DNA of 64,000 nt from Bog-473 sp963781955 (GCA_963781955.1 CAWAHU010000002.1:186001-250000), one strand, 5' to 3'; positions 21,653 through 30,671 are shown, numbered from the stretch's first letter. Made by a program: numbers and translations. The notes: generated by a model not told the origin, from the sequence alone.

Positions 21653-22426
21653 GTGCTCGACCTCGTCCTCCTGCGCCACGGCCAGTCCACCTGGAACGCG
21701 GAGAACCTCTTCACCGGCTGGGTCGACGTCGACCTCACCCCGACGGGCGAGGCGGAGGCCCGGTCCGCCGGCGAGCTCCTGGCGGCCGAAGCCGCCGACG
21801 GGCTCGACCTGCGGATGCTGCACACCTCGGTGCTCACCAGGGCCATCCACACCGCGGAGCTGGCGCTGGCCGCTGCCGGGCGGAGTTGGCTGCCCGTGCG
21901 GCGCGACTGGCGGCTCAACGAGCGCCACTACGGAGACCTGCAGGGTAAGAACAAGGCCGAGATCAAGCAGCAGTTCGGCGCCGAGCTGCTGCTGGCCTGG
22001 CGGCGCAGCTACGACACACCGCCGCCGTCCCTCTCGGCCGGCAACCCCTACGACGTCTCGGAGGATCCACGCTACCGGGACCTCGACTCCGGGCAGATCC
22101 CGCGCACCGAGTGCCTGAAGGACGTGGTGCGCCGGGTCCTCCCCTACTGGGAGTCGGCCATCGTGCTCGACCTGCGCGCCGCAGCGACGACGGGGAGCGC
22201 CGTGCTCGTGACAGCGCACGGCAACTCCATCCGGGCGCTGCGCAAGCACATCGAGGACATCGCGGACGAAGCCGTGACCGAGCTCGAGGTCCCGACGGGC
22301 ATCCCCTACCGGATGCTGCTCGAGGACGACCTCACGGTGCGCTCGGCCGGCTACCTCGGCGACCCCGAGGCGGCGGCCGCCGCGGCGGCCTCCGTGGCCC
22401 GTCAGGCCGACCGTCCCCCGGCCTGA
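21653..22426 (+). CDS. gpmA: 2,3-bisphosphoglycerate-dependent phosphoglycerate mutase
   Basis: 257 residues. Interconverts 3- and 2-phosphoglycerate in glycolysis. The phosphohistidine motif LVLLRHGQSTWNAENLFTGW is at the N-terminus, with LNERHYGDLQGKNKAE and the second catalytic His in VTAHGNSIRALRKHI. GTG at 21653 was chosen because the family begins right before the LRHG motif and a -10 box lies six bases upstream; longer readings run into the dnaK gene. The Ala-rich tail after residue 235 is ordinary for high-GC DNA. Confidence 0.93.
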   Translation: MLDLVLLRHGQSTWNAENLFTGWVDVDLTPTGEAEARSAGELLAAEAADGLDLRMLHTSVLTRAIHTAELALAAAGRSWLPVRRDWRLNERHYGDLQGKNKAEIKQQFGAELLLAWRRSYDTPPPSLSAGNPYDVSEDPRYRDLDSGQIPRTECLKDVVRRVLPYWESAIVLDLRAAATTGSAVLVTAHGNSIRALRKHIEDIADEAVTELEVPTGIPYRMLLEDDLTVRSAGYLGDPEAAAAAAASVARQADRPPA

Positions 22427-22447
22427 CCGAACCCCGGACAGGCGGAG

Positions 22448-22475
22448 GGCCGGGGTGCCTCGCCGCACCCCGGCC
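22448..22475. terminator. Terminator-like hairpin between gpmA and glnK
   Basis: A perfect 11-bp stem GGCCGGGGTGC / GCACCCCGGCC with a six-base loop lies between the two converging genes. There is no T-run, as is common for actinobacterial terminators; it could serve both directions. Confidence 0.7.
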
Positions 22476-22506
22476 CACCCGACCGCTGCACAAGAACCGG
22501 CTCGCC

Positions 22507-22845
22507 CTACAACGCGTCGGTCCCGCGTTCGCCGGTGCGCACGCGCACCACGGTGTCGACCGGGATCACCCAGACCTTGCCGTCACCGATCTTCCCGGTG
22601 GCGGCCGACGCCACGATGGCGTCGACCACCTCGTCGACCTGTGCGTCGTCGATGAGCACTTCGACCCTGAGCTTCGGGACGAAGTCGACCTCGTACTCCG
22701 CACCGCGGTACACCTCGGTATGGCCCCGCTGGCGGCCGAAGCCCTGGGCCTCGGTGATGGTCATGCCCTGAACACCCTTGGACTTGAGGGCCTCCTTGAC
22801 GTCGTCCAGCTTGAACGGCTTGAGGACTGCCACGATCAGCTTCAT
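22507..22845 (-). CDS. glnK: PII nitrogen regulatory protein (amt-linked, GlnK type)
   Basis: 112 residues, the standard PII length. The T-loop carries Tyr46 and the modifiable Tyr51 (YRGAEY), and the B-loop TGKIGDGKVWV binds ATP/ADP. PII proteins sense 2-oxoglutarate and energy state; the amt-linked copy normally plugs the ammonium channel. It follows amt by 33 bases on the same strand, which supports the GlnK role. In actinobacteria Tyr51 is adenylylated by GlnD in known cases. It is about 81 percent identical by eye to the second PII at 26149. Confidence 0.93.
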   Translation of the reverse strand: MKLIVAVLKPFKLDDVKEALKSKGVQGMTITEAQGFGRQRGHTEVYRGAEYEVDFVPKLRVEVLIDDAQVDEVVDAIVASAATGKIGDGKVWVIPVDTVVRVRTGERGTDAL

Positions 22846-22878
22846 TGTGTGAACTCCTTTCGTTCTCGTGATCGAGGC

Positions 22879-24450
22879 CTAGGCCCCATCGCCGCCCGAG
22901 GGCGCTGACTCTTCTGAACCGGATCCTCCACCACCGTGGCTGTCGATCCCGGCCATGGCGAAGGCACCCCCGGTGCGCATGGCCAGTGTCTCTTCGGGGA
23001 ACGCCTCCTCGCCGTGAATGGCGAGGTCGCCGACCTCGAGGACCTCGTCCTTGTAGCGGGCACCACGGAGGACCCAGCCAATGACCTTCATGAGAATGAA
23101 GGTGACCAGGGCTGACCAGAAGATCACGAAGATGGCCGCCCGGAACTGTTCCCAGAGCTGGTGCGCCGATCCGGTGTACATGAGGCCGTTCACGCCGAAC
23201 GGCACGCAGCTCCCGTGTGCAGACAGGTACGTCCCCTGTTCGGTGGCGTACACCTGACCGGCGGCGTCCAGCTTCCCGCAGCCGTACTCGATCATGTTCG
23301 GGTCTCCGAAGATACCCAGCAGCAGGCCGCCGAGGAAGCCGGCGATCCCGTGGGTGTAGATGACGCCGAGGGCGTCGTCCACCTTCGAGAAAGGCGGCAC
23401 CTTGGAGAGGTAGTTCCAGGCCACCCAGACGACGACCGTGGCGATGGCGCCGACGGCGATAGCACCCCGGCCGTTGACCCAGCCTGCGCTCGGCGTGATG
23501 GCAACCAGACCGCAGATCATGCCGTTGACACCACCGAGGAACGTCGGCTTGCGCTCCTTGGTGAGCCAGGCATCCATGAGCATCCACACCAGGACGCCGG
23601 TGGCGGTGGCCAGGTTGGTGTTGATGACCGCCGCGGCGGCGCTGGCGCCGGCGTAGTAGGGGTCACCACCGTTGAAGCCGTTCCAGCCGAGCCACAGGAT
23701 GCCAGCGCCGACCGCCGCCATCACGAGGTTGTTGGGCAAGGCGTGCTGACGATCTCGCAAGAGCCTCGGTCCGAGGACCCAGGCCGCCACGAAGCCCGAT
23801 ACTCCGGCCGACATGTGGATGACGTACCCACCGGAGAAGTCGAGCGCCCCCTCCTGGGCGAAGTAGCCGCCACCCCAGAGCAAGAAGGCGTCCACGCAGT
23901 AGACGAACGTCGACCACAACGGGACGAGCAGGACCCAGGCAAAGAACTTGATGCGCCCGAGGATGCTGCCGAGGAACAGCAGCGGGGTGATGGCGGCGAA
24001 CACGAACTGGAAGTAGGCCAGCGTCGCCGTCGGGAAGTGGAACGGGATGATCGTGTTCGCTGCGGACACGGCCTGCCCCTGCTCACCGACGCTGTCGGTG
24101 ATGCCACCCGGCTTCCCCAGGAAGTTATCGAAGAAGTGCGTCCACGTCCCGGTGCCCGACAGCTGTGTCTGCACCCCGTTCTTCACACCTCCCCCGAACG
24201 ACGTCGCCCCGAAGCCGAGCTTGTACTCCCACAAGAACCAGGCAACGAGCACCAGCGAGAACCCGGCGAACATCATCGCCAACACGTTGACGGCCCACTT
24301 CTTGGGGACGATCGACGCATAGAGCACGGCCAGGCCGGGGAGGCTCATCAGGCCGACGAACGTGGCGGCTGTCATCTGCCACGTGTTGTCCGCCGGATTG
24401 AGCCAACTGGGATACGGCACGTATGCCGTCGCGGCTATCAGATGGATCAC
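22879..24450 (-). CDS. amt: Ammonium transporter (Amt/MEP/Rh family)
   Basis: About 523 residues with 11 or so membrane helices. The pore histidine pair is represented by YVIHMSAGVSGF and YTHGIAGFLGG; WLGWNGFNGG and GLMSLPGLAVLYASIVPKKW mark conserved helices. It conducts ammonium into the cell. GTG at 24450 is preceded by AGGAG at a six-base spacing and is preferred to the GTG at 24465. Between the third and fourth helices there is an insertion of about 50 residues, and the C-terminal tail is long and ends in a Gly/Ser-rich acidic stretch. The amt-glnK pair is expected to be nitrogen-regulated; no GlnR site was recognised. Confidence 0.93.
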   Translation of the reverse strand: MIHLIAATAYVPYPSWLNPADNTWQMTAATFVGLMSLPGLAVLYASIVPKKWAVNVLAMMFAGFSLVLVAWFLWEYKLGFGATSFGGGVKNGVQTQLSGTGTWTHFFDNFLGKPGGITDSVGEQGQAVSAANTIIPFHFPTATLAYFQFVFAAITPLLFLGSILGRIKFFAWVLLVPLWSTFVYCVDAFLLWGGGYFAQEGALDFSGGYVIHMSAGVSGFVAAWVLGPRLLRDRQHALPNNLVMAAVGAGILWLGWNGFNGGDPYYAGASAAAAVINTNLATATGVLVWMLMDAWLTKERKPTFLGGVNGMICGLVAITPSAGWVNGRGAIAVGAIATVVVWVAWNYLSKVPPFSKVDDALGVIYTHGIAGFLGGLLLGIFGDPNMIEYGCGKLDAAGQVYATEQGTYLSAHGSCVPFGVNGLMYTGSAHQLWEQFRAAIFVIFWSALVTFILMKVIGWVLRGARYKDEVLEVGDLAIHGEEAFPEETLAMRTGGAFAMAGIDSHGGGGSGSEESAPSGGDGA

Positions 24451-24823
24451 TCCAACTCTCCTCACTCACGTGCCGTTCCGGACACCGCCCTGTTGCCACA
24501 GGACGCCTCGGTGCGCCGGGTACGGCATGGCCACTTCCGGCGGCTTCGCACCGCCGGAGCAAGATTGGTGGCCGGGGATTTCCGCATGGTCACCGCTGTG
24601 TTTCGAGTGCGTTAATCCCGAATCCGCCTGGAAATCGGCCCGTTCGGGGTTGGCCCAGGTCGGCGGGACGACACTGACCGCGACGGAGCGGAAGGCGCAC
24701 CGCCCGCCCTCTTGCGTGCTGCCGACGCACCGCTACCATCTGCCCATCACGACGACGACACCCCTCCCGTACGCGTCTGGGAACCGCCGGAACGCCACCG
24801 CCACCGGCGAACAACCACCGGAC
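24451..24823. other. Intergenic region upstream of amt
   Basis: About 370 bases between the divergent amt and 24824 genes. Long readings across it have no family resemblance. It must hold the amt promoter, but I could not pick out a convincing -35/-10 pair or a GlnR-type site. A TACCAT box at about 24733 resembles local -10 boxes but has no start codon at the expected distance. Confidence 0.4.
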
Positions 24824-25337
24824 ATGATCGACGGCGCCGGCCGCATCGGCACGATGCGGGGCGCGTCAGTGCAGTTCGACGCGCATCGCCTCGGGCAGAT
24901 CGCCCTCGGCATCGTGATGGGGACCCTGGCCGTCCTGGCCGTCGTCTTCACGGTGGCCGGGATTCCACTCCAACGACCAGATTGACCGCCTCCGCGACCA
25001 GGGCGCGCCGGTGACGGTAACGGTCACGGGATGTCTCGGCATGCTCGGCGGCAGCGGCTCCAACGCGGCGGGCTACTCCTGCCACGGCACCTACACGCTC
25101 GACGGGGCACGATTCACCGAAGCGCTCCCCGGCTCGGACTTCTACCGTCCAGGCACCAAGGTGGCCGCCGTCGCCGTGCCGGGGGACCCGGCGCTCGTCT
25201 CCCCCATTCACATCGTCGAAACTCAGCACTCGTCGGCCTCGGTGTTCGTACTGCCGGCCGCCCTGACGTTGGCGCTGCTCGTGATCGTGAGTGCCCTGCT
25301 GTTCAAACGGCGCGCCACCCGACGGCACACAGCCTGA
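24824..25337 (+). CDS. Two-helix membrane protein with extracytoplasmic domain, frame break
   Basis: Two overlapping frames make one protein of about 160-170 residues. The first part ends with a membrane helix (RLGQIALGIVMGTLAVLAVV, then FTVAGI). The second continues HSNDQIDRLRDQGAPVTVTV, a middle domain with two cysteines (GCLGMLGGSGSN, YSCHGTYTLDG), PGSDFYRPGTKVAAVAVPGD and a second helix before a basic tail. One extra T at 24963-24964 explains the break. I recall similar two-helix proteins with a VEVTVTGCLG core in other actinobacteria, without a known function. ATG at 24824 or 24854 could be the start. Confidence 0.6.
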
Positions 25338-25379
25338 CCCCGTCGGCGCCTGGGCTGCCCAGGGCGACGAGGACCGCGG

Positions 25380-25413
25380 GGCTACGTGGACCGCAAGGCT
25401 ACGTGGACCGCAA
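25380..25413 (+). repeat. 17-bp tandem repeat, two copies
   Basis: GGCTACGTGGACCGCAA occurs twice head to tail, followed by a partial third copy, in the gap between two converging genes. Just before it CCTGGG-CTG-CCCAGG can form a short hairpin that may act as a terminator. Confidence 0.6.
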
Positions 25414-25415
25414 GG

Positions 25416-26015
25416 CTACGACGGAGGCGTGTAGCGCTTGTTCTGCCGCGGACGGGAGCCGTTGGTGGCCGGGCCACCCTTGCGCCCGGGTGCACCGCCG
25501 TCCCCCTGGAGCCGCTTGAGCTCCTGTTGGAACCGGTATGCCCGGACCAGGTACCACGCCCCCGCGAGCAAGAACGGGACCCCGAACCCCCAGTAGTGCA
25601 GGTTGAACACGGCCAATCCGTAGAGCGCCAGCGAGATGCCGAGAAAGAGCCGCTTGCGCCAGAGGGCGGTCACCAAGATCAGGAGGCTCAGCCCCAGCAG
25701 GACGAACAGCAACGAGTGGTAGAGCGACGGGTCCACGTGGTTCTTGGCACCGGCCTTGGGGTCATTCCCGACCAAGGTCCCGATGATGAGGAACGAGAGG
25801 GCCGCCGCAACGGGGCCCAGGACCAACCCCCAGGCACGCTCCTTGTCGTTCGCCCGCCGGATGTCCTCTTCGATGTCCTCGGCAGTGCGGTCCTGGTCAG
25901 GTGCGTTGTCCGACGGCTCGTTGTCGGGTCGGACCAGTGTGAACTTGATCCGTTCCCAGCGCGTCAGCTTCGGCGCGTCATCGCCGGCCGGGCCGGCGTG
26001 CGGGTTGGAGGGCAC
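25416..26015 (-). CDS. Four-helix membrane protein, unknown function
   Basis: 199 residues. An acidic, soluble N-terminus of about 60 residues (with TAEDIEEDIRRANDKER) is followed by four hydrophobic segments (about 64-82, 98-115, 120-138 and 140-158) and a basic Gly/Lys/Arg-rich C-terminal tail. I do not recognise a named family. It is converging with the 24824 gene and divergent from the second PII gene at 26149. No function is proposed. Confidence 0.6.
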   Translation of the reverse strand: MPSNPHAGPAGDDAPKLTRWERIKFTLVRPDNEPSDNAPDQDRTAEDIEEDIRRANDKERAWGLVLGPVAAALSFLIIGTLVGNDPKAGAKNHVDPSLYHSLLFVLLGLSLLILVTALWRKRLFLGISLALYGLAVFNLHYWGFGVPFLLAGAWYLVRAYRFQQELKRLQGDGGAPGRKGGPATNGSRPRQNKRYTPPS

Positions 26016-26148
26016 CGGGAAAGGCTACCGCCCCCTGCCATCCCGCCACTCGGGGGCCGTGGTTGGGACTCGGGAACCGGCGGGTGGAACAGGTCGGTAT
26101 CGTGGCACCCCGTAGCGGGGGTTCTCGCCGAATCGTGAGGAGCCGGAG

Positions 26149-26487
26149 ATGAAGCTCGTGGTGGCCGTCGTCAAGCCGTTCAAGCTCGACGACGTGAAGA
26201 ACGTGCTGAAGAACCTCGGGGTACAGGGCATGACGGTCACCGAAGCGCAGGGCTTCGGACGACAGCGCGGCCACACGGAGAACTATCGCGGTGCCGAGTA
26301 CCAGGTCGATTTCGTCCCCAAGCTCCGAGTCGAGGTTCTCGTCGACGACGAGCACGCCGAATCGGTTGTCGACGCCATCGTCTCGTCGGCCGCCACCGGC
26401 AAGATCGGCGACGGGAAGGTCTGGGTGGTGCCGGCGGAGACCGTCGTGCGGGTGCGGACCGGCGAGCGCGGCGCCGACGCCGTGTAG
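26149..26487 (+). CDS. glnB: PII nitrogen regulatory protein, second copy
   Basis: 112 residues with Tyr51 in the T-loop (YRGAEY) and the TGKIGDGKVWV B-loop intact. About 21 of 112 positions differ from the amt-linked PII, mostly conservative. Not linked to amt or glnA, it is more likely to act on soluble targets. AGGAG lies eight bases before the ATG. It is followed after 38 bases by a cyclic-nucleotide-binding protein gene that has its own possible -10 box. The glnB name is by exclusion only. Confidence 0.88.
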   Translation: MKLVVAVVKPFKLDDVKNVLKNLGVQGMTVTEAQGFGRQRGHTENYRGAEYQVDFVPKLRVEVLVDDEHAESVVDAIVSSAATGKIGDGKVWVVPAETVVRVRTGERGADAV

Positions 26488-26525
26488 CGGACGCGCCGCA
26501 GGGCGCGGAGCTACTGTGTGCGGGC

Positions 26526-26948
26526 ATGAGCCACCCTGACCTGGACCTGTCGAAGATCTGGCTGTTCTCCACATCGTCGGGGAAGGAGATGCGTCAGATC
26601 CGGAGGGCGCTCGAAGAGGTCGAGGTTCCCGCCGGCAAGATGCTCTGCGAGCAGGGCACGGTGGGACGGGAGTTCTTCCTCATCGTCGACGGACGAGCTG
26701 CCGTGCGGCGCAACAACCGCAAGGTGGCCACTCTGGGCCCGACGCAGTACTTCGGTGAGATGGCCCTGCTCGACCGGCGGCCGCGCTCGGCCACTGTGGT
26801 GGCGGAGACAGACATGACGCTGCTGGTCCTCGACCAGCGCCAGTTCAACGGCCTGCTCGACGCCATGCCGTCGCTCGCCCGCAAGATGCTGGCCGCCATG
26901 GCCATCCGGCTGCGCGAGGCCGACGAGAAGGCGATGGCCGCGGTCTGA
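26526..26948 (+). CDS. Cyclic-nucleotide-binding-domain protein
   Basis: 140 residues, essentially a single cNMP-binding beta-roll. Visible are GKMLCEQGTVGREFFLIVDG, the phosphate-binding cassette YFGEMALLDRRPRSATVVAE (FGE-x-AL with the R that contacts the phosphate) and the lid helices. There is no HTH, kinase or channel domain, so it must act through a partner. A TACTGT box eight bases before the ATG suggests its own, near-leaderless transcript. It lies between PII and an aquaporin, all in one direction. Confidence 0.85.
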   Translation: MSHPDLDLSKIWLFSTSSGKEMRQIRRALEEVEVPAGKMLCEQGTVGREFFLIVDGRAAVRRNNRKVATLGPTQYFGEMALLDRRPRSATVVAETDMTLLVLDQRQFNGLLDAMPSLARKMLAAMAIRLREADEKAMAAV

Positions 26949-27024
26949 CCCATCCGCGTCCTGCTGAGGGCGCGCTGCGAGACTTCCCCTGTCCGATTCC
27001 CTCGCCTGGACAGGAGGCCCTCGC

Positions 27025-27756
27025 ATGTTGGACTGGAAGAAGCTCGTGGCGGAGTTCCTCGGCACGTTGGTGCTGGTGGTGGTTGCGGTCGGTGTCGCCA
27101 CCGAGAGCTTCGGCTTCCGCCTTCACGGCTTGAGCTACTCGGCCGGCGTGGCCGCCACGGCGCTCGCGTTCGGACTCGTGTTGGTGGCCCTGGTGTACGC
27201 CATCGGGCCCATCTCGGGATGCCACGTGAACCCTGCGGTCACCCTCGGGTTCATCTCGTCGGGCCGGATGAAGCTGGGTGAGGGCGTGGCCTACCTCGTG
27301 GCCCAGTTCGCCGGGGGCATCGCCGGGGCCTACCTCCTCTACTGGATGTTCACCACCTCCCCGCTCTACTCCAAGTCCGTGCAGGGTCTGGGCACGGACG
27401 GCTGGGGCAAGAATTCGACCCTGCACATCAGCGAAGGCGGGGCGTTCCTCGTCGAGGTCGTGCTCACCACGATCTTCGTGCTCGTCGTGCTCTTCGCCAC
27501 CCACAAGGCCGCCATCCAGGGAGCAGCGGGCGTGGCCATCGGTTTCGGCCTGGTGATGGTGCACCTCATCGGGATCCCGCTCACCGGGACCTCGGTGAAC
27601 CCGGCCCGGAGCCTGGGCCCGGCCCTGGTCGTCGGCAGCTCGGCGCTCAGCCAGGTGTGGCTCTTCATCGTGGCCCCGCTGGTCGGGGCGATCATCGCGG
27701 CATTGATCCACCTCCTGCTGGCCGACCGCACCAAGGAAGAGGTGGTCGTCTCCTGA
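27025..27756 (+). CDS. Aquaporin / MIP-family channel
   Basis: 243 residues, six membrane helices. The two NPA boxes are GCHVNPAVTLGF (N69-P70-A71) and GTSVNPARSLGP (about residue 190). His in the fifth helix region and the Arg right after the second NPA box fit the narrow AqpZ-type selectivity filter rather than a glycerol facilitator, although a long loop between helices three and four (SPLYSKSVQGLGTDGWGK) is unusual. ACAGGAGG precedes the ATG. It moves water and perhaps small neutral solutes across the inner membrane. Confidence 0.9.
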   Translation: MLDWKKLVAEFLGTLVLVVVAVGVATESFGFRLHGLSYSAGVAATALAFGLVLVALVYAIGPISGCHVNPAVTLGFISSGRMKLGEGVAYLVAQFAGGIAGAYLLYWMFTTSPLYSKSVQGLGTDGWGKNSTLHISEGGAFLVEVVLTTIFVLVVLFATHKAAIQGAAGVAIGFGLVMVHLIGIPLTGTSVNPARSLGPALVVGSSALSQVWLFIVAPLVGAIIAALIHLLLADRTKEEVVVS

Positions 27757-27829
27757 CCGGGTGACCGTCGGGCCAGCTCGCAGTCGCGCCAGTCCGGGTC
27801 CGCCCGTCACGGCGGGTCCGACTGGCCGC

Positions 27830-27835
27830 TACCGT
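27830..27835 (+). promoter_or_regulatory. -10 box of leaderless promoter
   Basis: TACCGT is followed by six bases and the ATG at 27842; no Shine-Dalgarno is present. Confidence 0.5.
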
Positions 27836-27841
27836 CCGAGC

Positions 27842-28270
27842 ATGGATCTGACCGCGGCGCTCACCTTCGCCCGGGACCGCAAGCAGGGGGTCCTGGCCAC
27901 CATCCGCTCCAACGGGCGGCCCCAGCTGTCCAACATCATGTTCGTGCCCGGAGAGGGTGACACGCTGCGGATCTCTGTCACCGACGGCCGGGCCAAGACG
28001 GCCAACCTGCGGCGCGACCCCAGAGCCTCCCTCTACGTGGTGGGAGACAACTTCTACCAGTACACCGTGATCGAGGCCACGGCCGACCTCTCGCCGGTGG
28101 CGGCCGATCCCGGCGACGCCACAGTGGACGCACTGGTCGAGTACTACCGCCTGGGCCAAGGCGAGCACCCGGATTGGGACGAGTACCGGGCCGCCATGGT
28201 GGCGGACCGCCGGCTGGTGGTGACGCTGGTTCCCGAGCGGGCCTACGGGATGAGCGTCCCCGAGGCCTGA
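27842..28270 (+). CDS. PPOX-class split-barrel protein, probably F420- or FMN-binding
   Basis: 142 residues of the pyridoxamine-oxidase-like split-barrel group. The pattern RKQGVLATIRSNGRPQLSNI, the middle RAKTANLRRDPRASLYVVGD and the C-terminal LVVTLVPERAYG match the TIGR03618-type F420-dependent enzymes of actinobacteria. These reduce or bind small redox cofactors; the substrate is unknown. The ATG at 27842 is preferred because the family starts here and a -10 box lies six bases before it. It converges with the Fe-S oxidoreductase gene with only 15 bases between. Confidence 0.85.
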   Translation: MDLTAALTFARDRKQGVLATIRSNGRPQLSNIMFVPGEGDTLRISVTDGRAKTANLRRDPRASLYVVGDNFYQYTVIEATADLSPVAADPGDATVDALVEYYRLGQGEHPDWDEYRAAMVADRRLVVTLVPERAYGMSVPEA

Positions 28271-28285
28271 GCCCGCCCGAACTGC

Positions 28286-30385
28286 TCAGCCGGCCGGCTC
28301 GGGCTCTGGCTCGGGAGCGGGGCTCGGAGCGGCCACCGCCCCGCCCAATGACTCCTCAACCAGCTGCGAGAGGTCAAGCACCCGGACCTCGTCCTCCTTG
28401 GCATGGGCACGCACGGCGTCGTCCAGCATGATCATGCAGTAGGGGCAGGCGGTCGACACCACGTCTGCGCCGGTGCCGAGCGCCTCCTCCGTGCGCTCCA
28501 TGTTGACGCGCTTGCCGATGTTCTCCTCGAGCCACATGCGCGCGCCGCCCGCGCCGCAACAGAAGCCGCGCTCCTTGCAGCGGCGCATCTCGACCTGCTC
28601 GACGCCGGGGATGGCACTGAGCACGGTGCGCGGCTCCTGAATGACCCGGTTGTGCCGGGCCAGGTAGCAAGGGTCGTGGTAGGTGACCTTGCCCGAGTAG
28701 CCGGAACCTGGGACGAGCTTGCCCTCGCGCACCAGATGCTCGAGAAGCTGGGCGTGGTGGATGACCTCGTAGTTGCCGCCCAGTGCCGGGTACTCATTCT
28801 TGATCGTGTTGAAGCAGTGTGGGCAGCTGGCGATGATCTTCTTCGCCCCCGCCTCGTCGAGGGTGGCGATGTTGAGCTTGCTCTGCTCTTGATAGAGGTA
28901 CTCATTGCCCAGCCGTCGCACCGGGTCGCCCGTGCAGGACTCCTTCGGACCGAGGATGCCGAACGTGACACCCGCTCGGTGCAGCATCCGGGCGGTGGCC
29001 TGCACGCCCTTGCGACCTCGCTCGTCGAGCGCGCCCGCACAGCCGACCCAGTAGAGGTACTCGACGTCGTCAGGAATGGCCCCGGTGATCACGGGGATCT
29101 CGAAGTCCAGGCTTTGGGTCCACTCGGTCCGCTTGCCCTGGCCGAGACCCCAGGGGTCACCCTGGTTCTCGACGTTACGCAACATGAGCCCGGCCTCCGA
29201 GGGGAACTCCGACTCCATCAGGACCTGGTAGCGGCGCATGTCGACGATGGCGTCGATGTGCTCGATGTCGACGGGGCACTCGTTCACGCAGGCACCGCAC
29301 GTGGTGCAGGACCACAGTACGTCGGGATCGATGACGTTGGGTACCAGGGCGGTCTGCTCGCCCTCGCCGGTCATGAGCGGACTGGCCGAGGCGAACATGT
29401 TGTCGCGCAGGCCCATGATGAGGAGCTTGGGCGAGAGTGGCTTGTCGGTGTTCCAGGCCGGGCAGGCCGACTGGCAGCGCCCGCACTCCGTGCAGGTGGC
29501 GAAATCGAGCATCTGTTTCCAGGTGAAATGGCCGATCTCACCGACTCCGAACACGGTGTCCTCGTCGACGTTCTCCATGTCCATGTCGGGCGTGCTGTAG
29601 AGGGCGCCGAGGGCCCGTGGCCGGCGCGAGAAGGCCACGTTGATGGGGGCCATGAAGATGTGCAGGTGCTTCGAGTAGGCCACGAACACGATGAAGCCCG
29701 AGATGATGGCCACGTTGAGGATGAGGAAGACGGTGGCCAGCACGGCATTGGTCCCCGAACCCAGCGGGGCGAGGAGGTTGGCGAGTCCATGTGAGGCGAA
29801 GGGCCCCCAGCTCGTTCCGAAGGGGAACTGGTTCTCCCCGGTCTTCGGGTCGACGATGGCGTTGATCTGCGCGGCGCGGTACAAGAGGAGCGTGATCATC
29901 ACGCCGGCGATCATGAGCAGGACGATCCAGGCCGCCCCGGTGTGCGAACCGTAGAAACGGGACCTGCGCTCCAGTCTGCTGGGCGCGTTCTTGATGCGGA
30001 TGATCGCGAAGACGACCAGGGCCACCAGTACTGCGCAGGCGAAGAAGTCTTCGATCGCCCCGATCCAGTTCCAGGTCCCGATGATCGGGATGTGGAAGGT
30101 CTTCTGGAACAAGGCCCCGTACGCCTCGATGATGGTCAGGAGCAGGATGGTGAAGCCCCACATGGTGAAGAAGTGGGCCAGCCCCGGGACGGTCCACTGC
30201 AGCAGCTTGCGCTGACCCGCGACCTCGACGGCCTCGGCCTCGGCCTTGGGCCGGATACTGCCCCGGCTCCGGTTGGGGTCCTTCTTCCCGGAGCGGATGA
30301 GCTTGGACAGCCAGTGGAAGCGGAAGGCGGCGATCCCGAACCCGATGAGGGTGAGGCCAATACCCAGAATGATCCTGACCGGCAC
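28286..30385 (-). CDS. Membrane Fe-S oxidoreductase, EtfD-like
   Basis: 699 residues. The N-terminal 250 residues hold five or six helices resembling nitrate-reductase gamma subunits (heme b type). Two [4Fe-4S] sites follow (C298, C301, C304, C308 and C360, C363, C366, C370), then two CCG domains (ESCTGDP / CPHCFNTIKNE and RGFCCGAGGARMW / ACPYCMIMLDDA). This is the layout of heterodisulfide-reductase-like proteins such as Rv0338c (EtfD) of Mycobacterium, which passes electrons from electron-transferring flavoprotein to the quinone pool during fatty-acid oxidation. No etfAB is in the window, so the EtfD role rests on layout. The tail is a Pro/Glu repeat (PEPEPEP). Confidence 0.85.
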   Translation of the reverse strand: MPVRIILGIGLTLIGFGIAAFRFHWLSKLIRSGKKDPNRSRGSIRPKAEAEAVEVAGQRKLLQWTVPGLAHFFTMWGFTILLLTIIEAYGALFQKTFHIPIIGTWNWIGAIEDFFACAVLVALVVFAIIRIKNAPSRLERRSRFYGSHTGAAWIVLLMIAGVMITLLLYRAAQINAIVDPKTGENQFPFGTSWGPFASHGLANLLAPLGSGTNAVLATVFLILNVAIISGFIVFVAYSKHLHIFMAPINVAFSRRPRALGALYSTPDMDMENVDEDTVFGVGEIGHFTWKQMLDFATCTECGRCQSACPAWNTDKPLSPKLLIMGLRDNMFASASPLMTGEGEQTALVPNVIDPDVLWSCTTCGACVNECPVDIEHIDAIVDMRRYQVLMESEFPSEAGLMLRNVENQGDPWGLGQGKRTEWTQSLDFEIPVITGAIPDDVEYLYWVGCAGALDERGRKGVQATARMLHRAGVTFGILGPKESCTGDPVRRLGNEYLYQEQSKLNIATLDEAGAKKIIASCPHCFNTIKNEYPALGGNYEVIHHAQLLEHLVREGKLVPGSGYSGKVTYHDPCYLARHNRVIQEPRTVLSAIPGVEQVEMRRCKERGFCCGAGGARMWLEENIGKRVNMERTEEALGTGADVVSTACPYCMIMLDDAVRAHAKEDEVRVLDLSQLVEESLGGAVAAPSPAPEPEPEPAG

Positions 30386-30600
30386 GAATGCTCCTCGTCT
30401 TTGGTTACTGCCTGGTTACTTCGAGCCCTGGGGCGGCAGGGTTGCGAGCGCCACCTGGGATTTCAGTGCGGTCCAGAGGATAGTGGGGTGGCCCACTCGG
30501 GGCGTAGTTGGGACCTCGGCAAAGGCCACTCTCGGCGGCGGCGGGGTTCGCTGGTCCTGGGAGGTCGTGTTTGACCAGCGTGTAGAGTTTCGCGGTTCCC

Positions 30601-30671
30601 GCGGGCGTAGTTCAGAGGCAGAACATCAGCTTCCCAAGCTGAGAACGCGGGTTCGATTCCCGTCGCCCGCT
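30601..30671 (+). tRNA. tRNA-Gly (anticodon CCC)
   Basis: A 71-base cloverleaf: acceptor arms GCGGGCG / CGCCCGC, D-arm with TTCAGAGGCAGAA, anticodon stem TCAGC / GCTGA around loop TTCCCAA, and T-arm GCGGG-TTCGATT-CCCGT. The anticodon CCC reads GGG glycine codons. No CCA is encoded. It stands alone between the Fe-S oxidoreductase and the solute-binding protein. tRNA genes are common integration sites, but I saw no repeat of its 3' end in the window. Confidence 0.95.

Noticed and set aside
30601..30671. tRNA-Gly as attachment site of a mobile element
   Set aside because: No duplicate of its 3' end was seen downstream, and the integrase remnant is 10 kb away with normal genes between.
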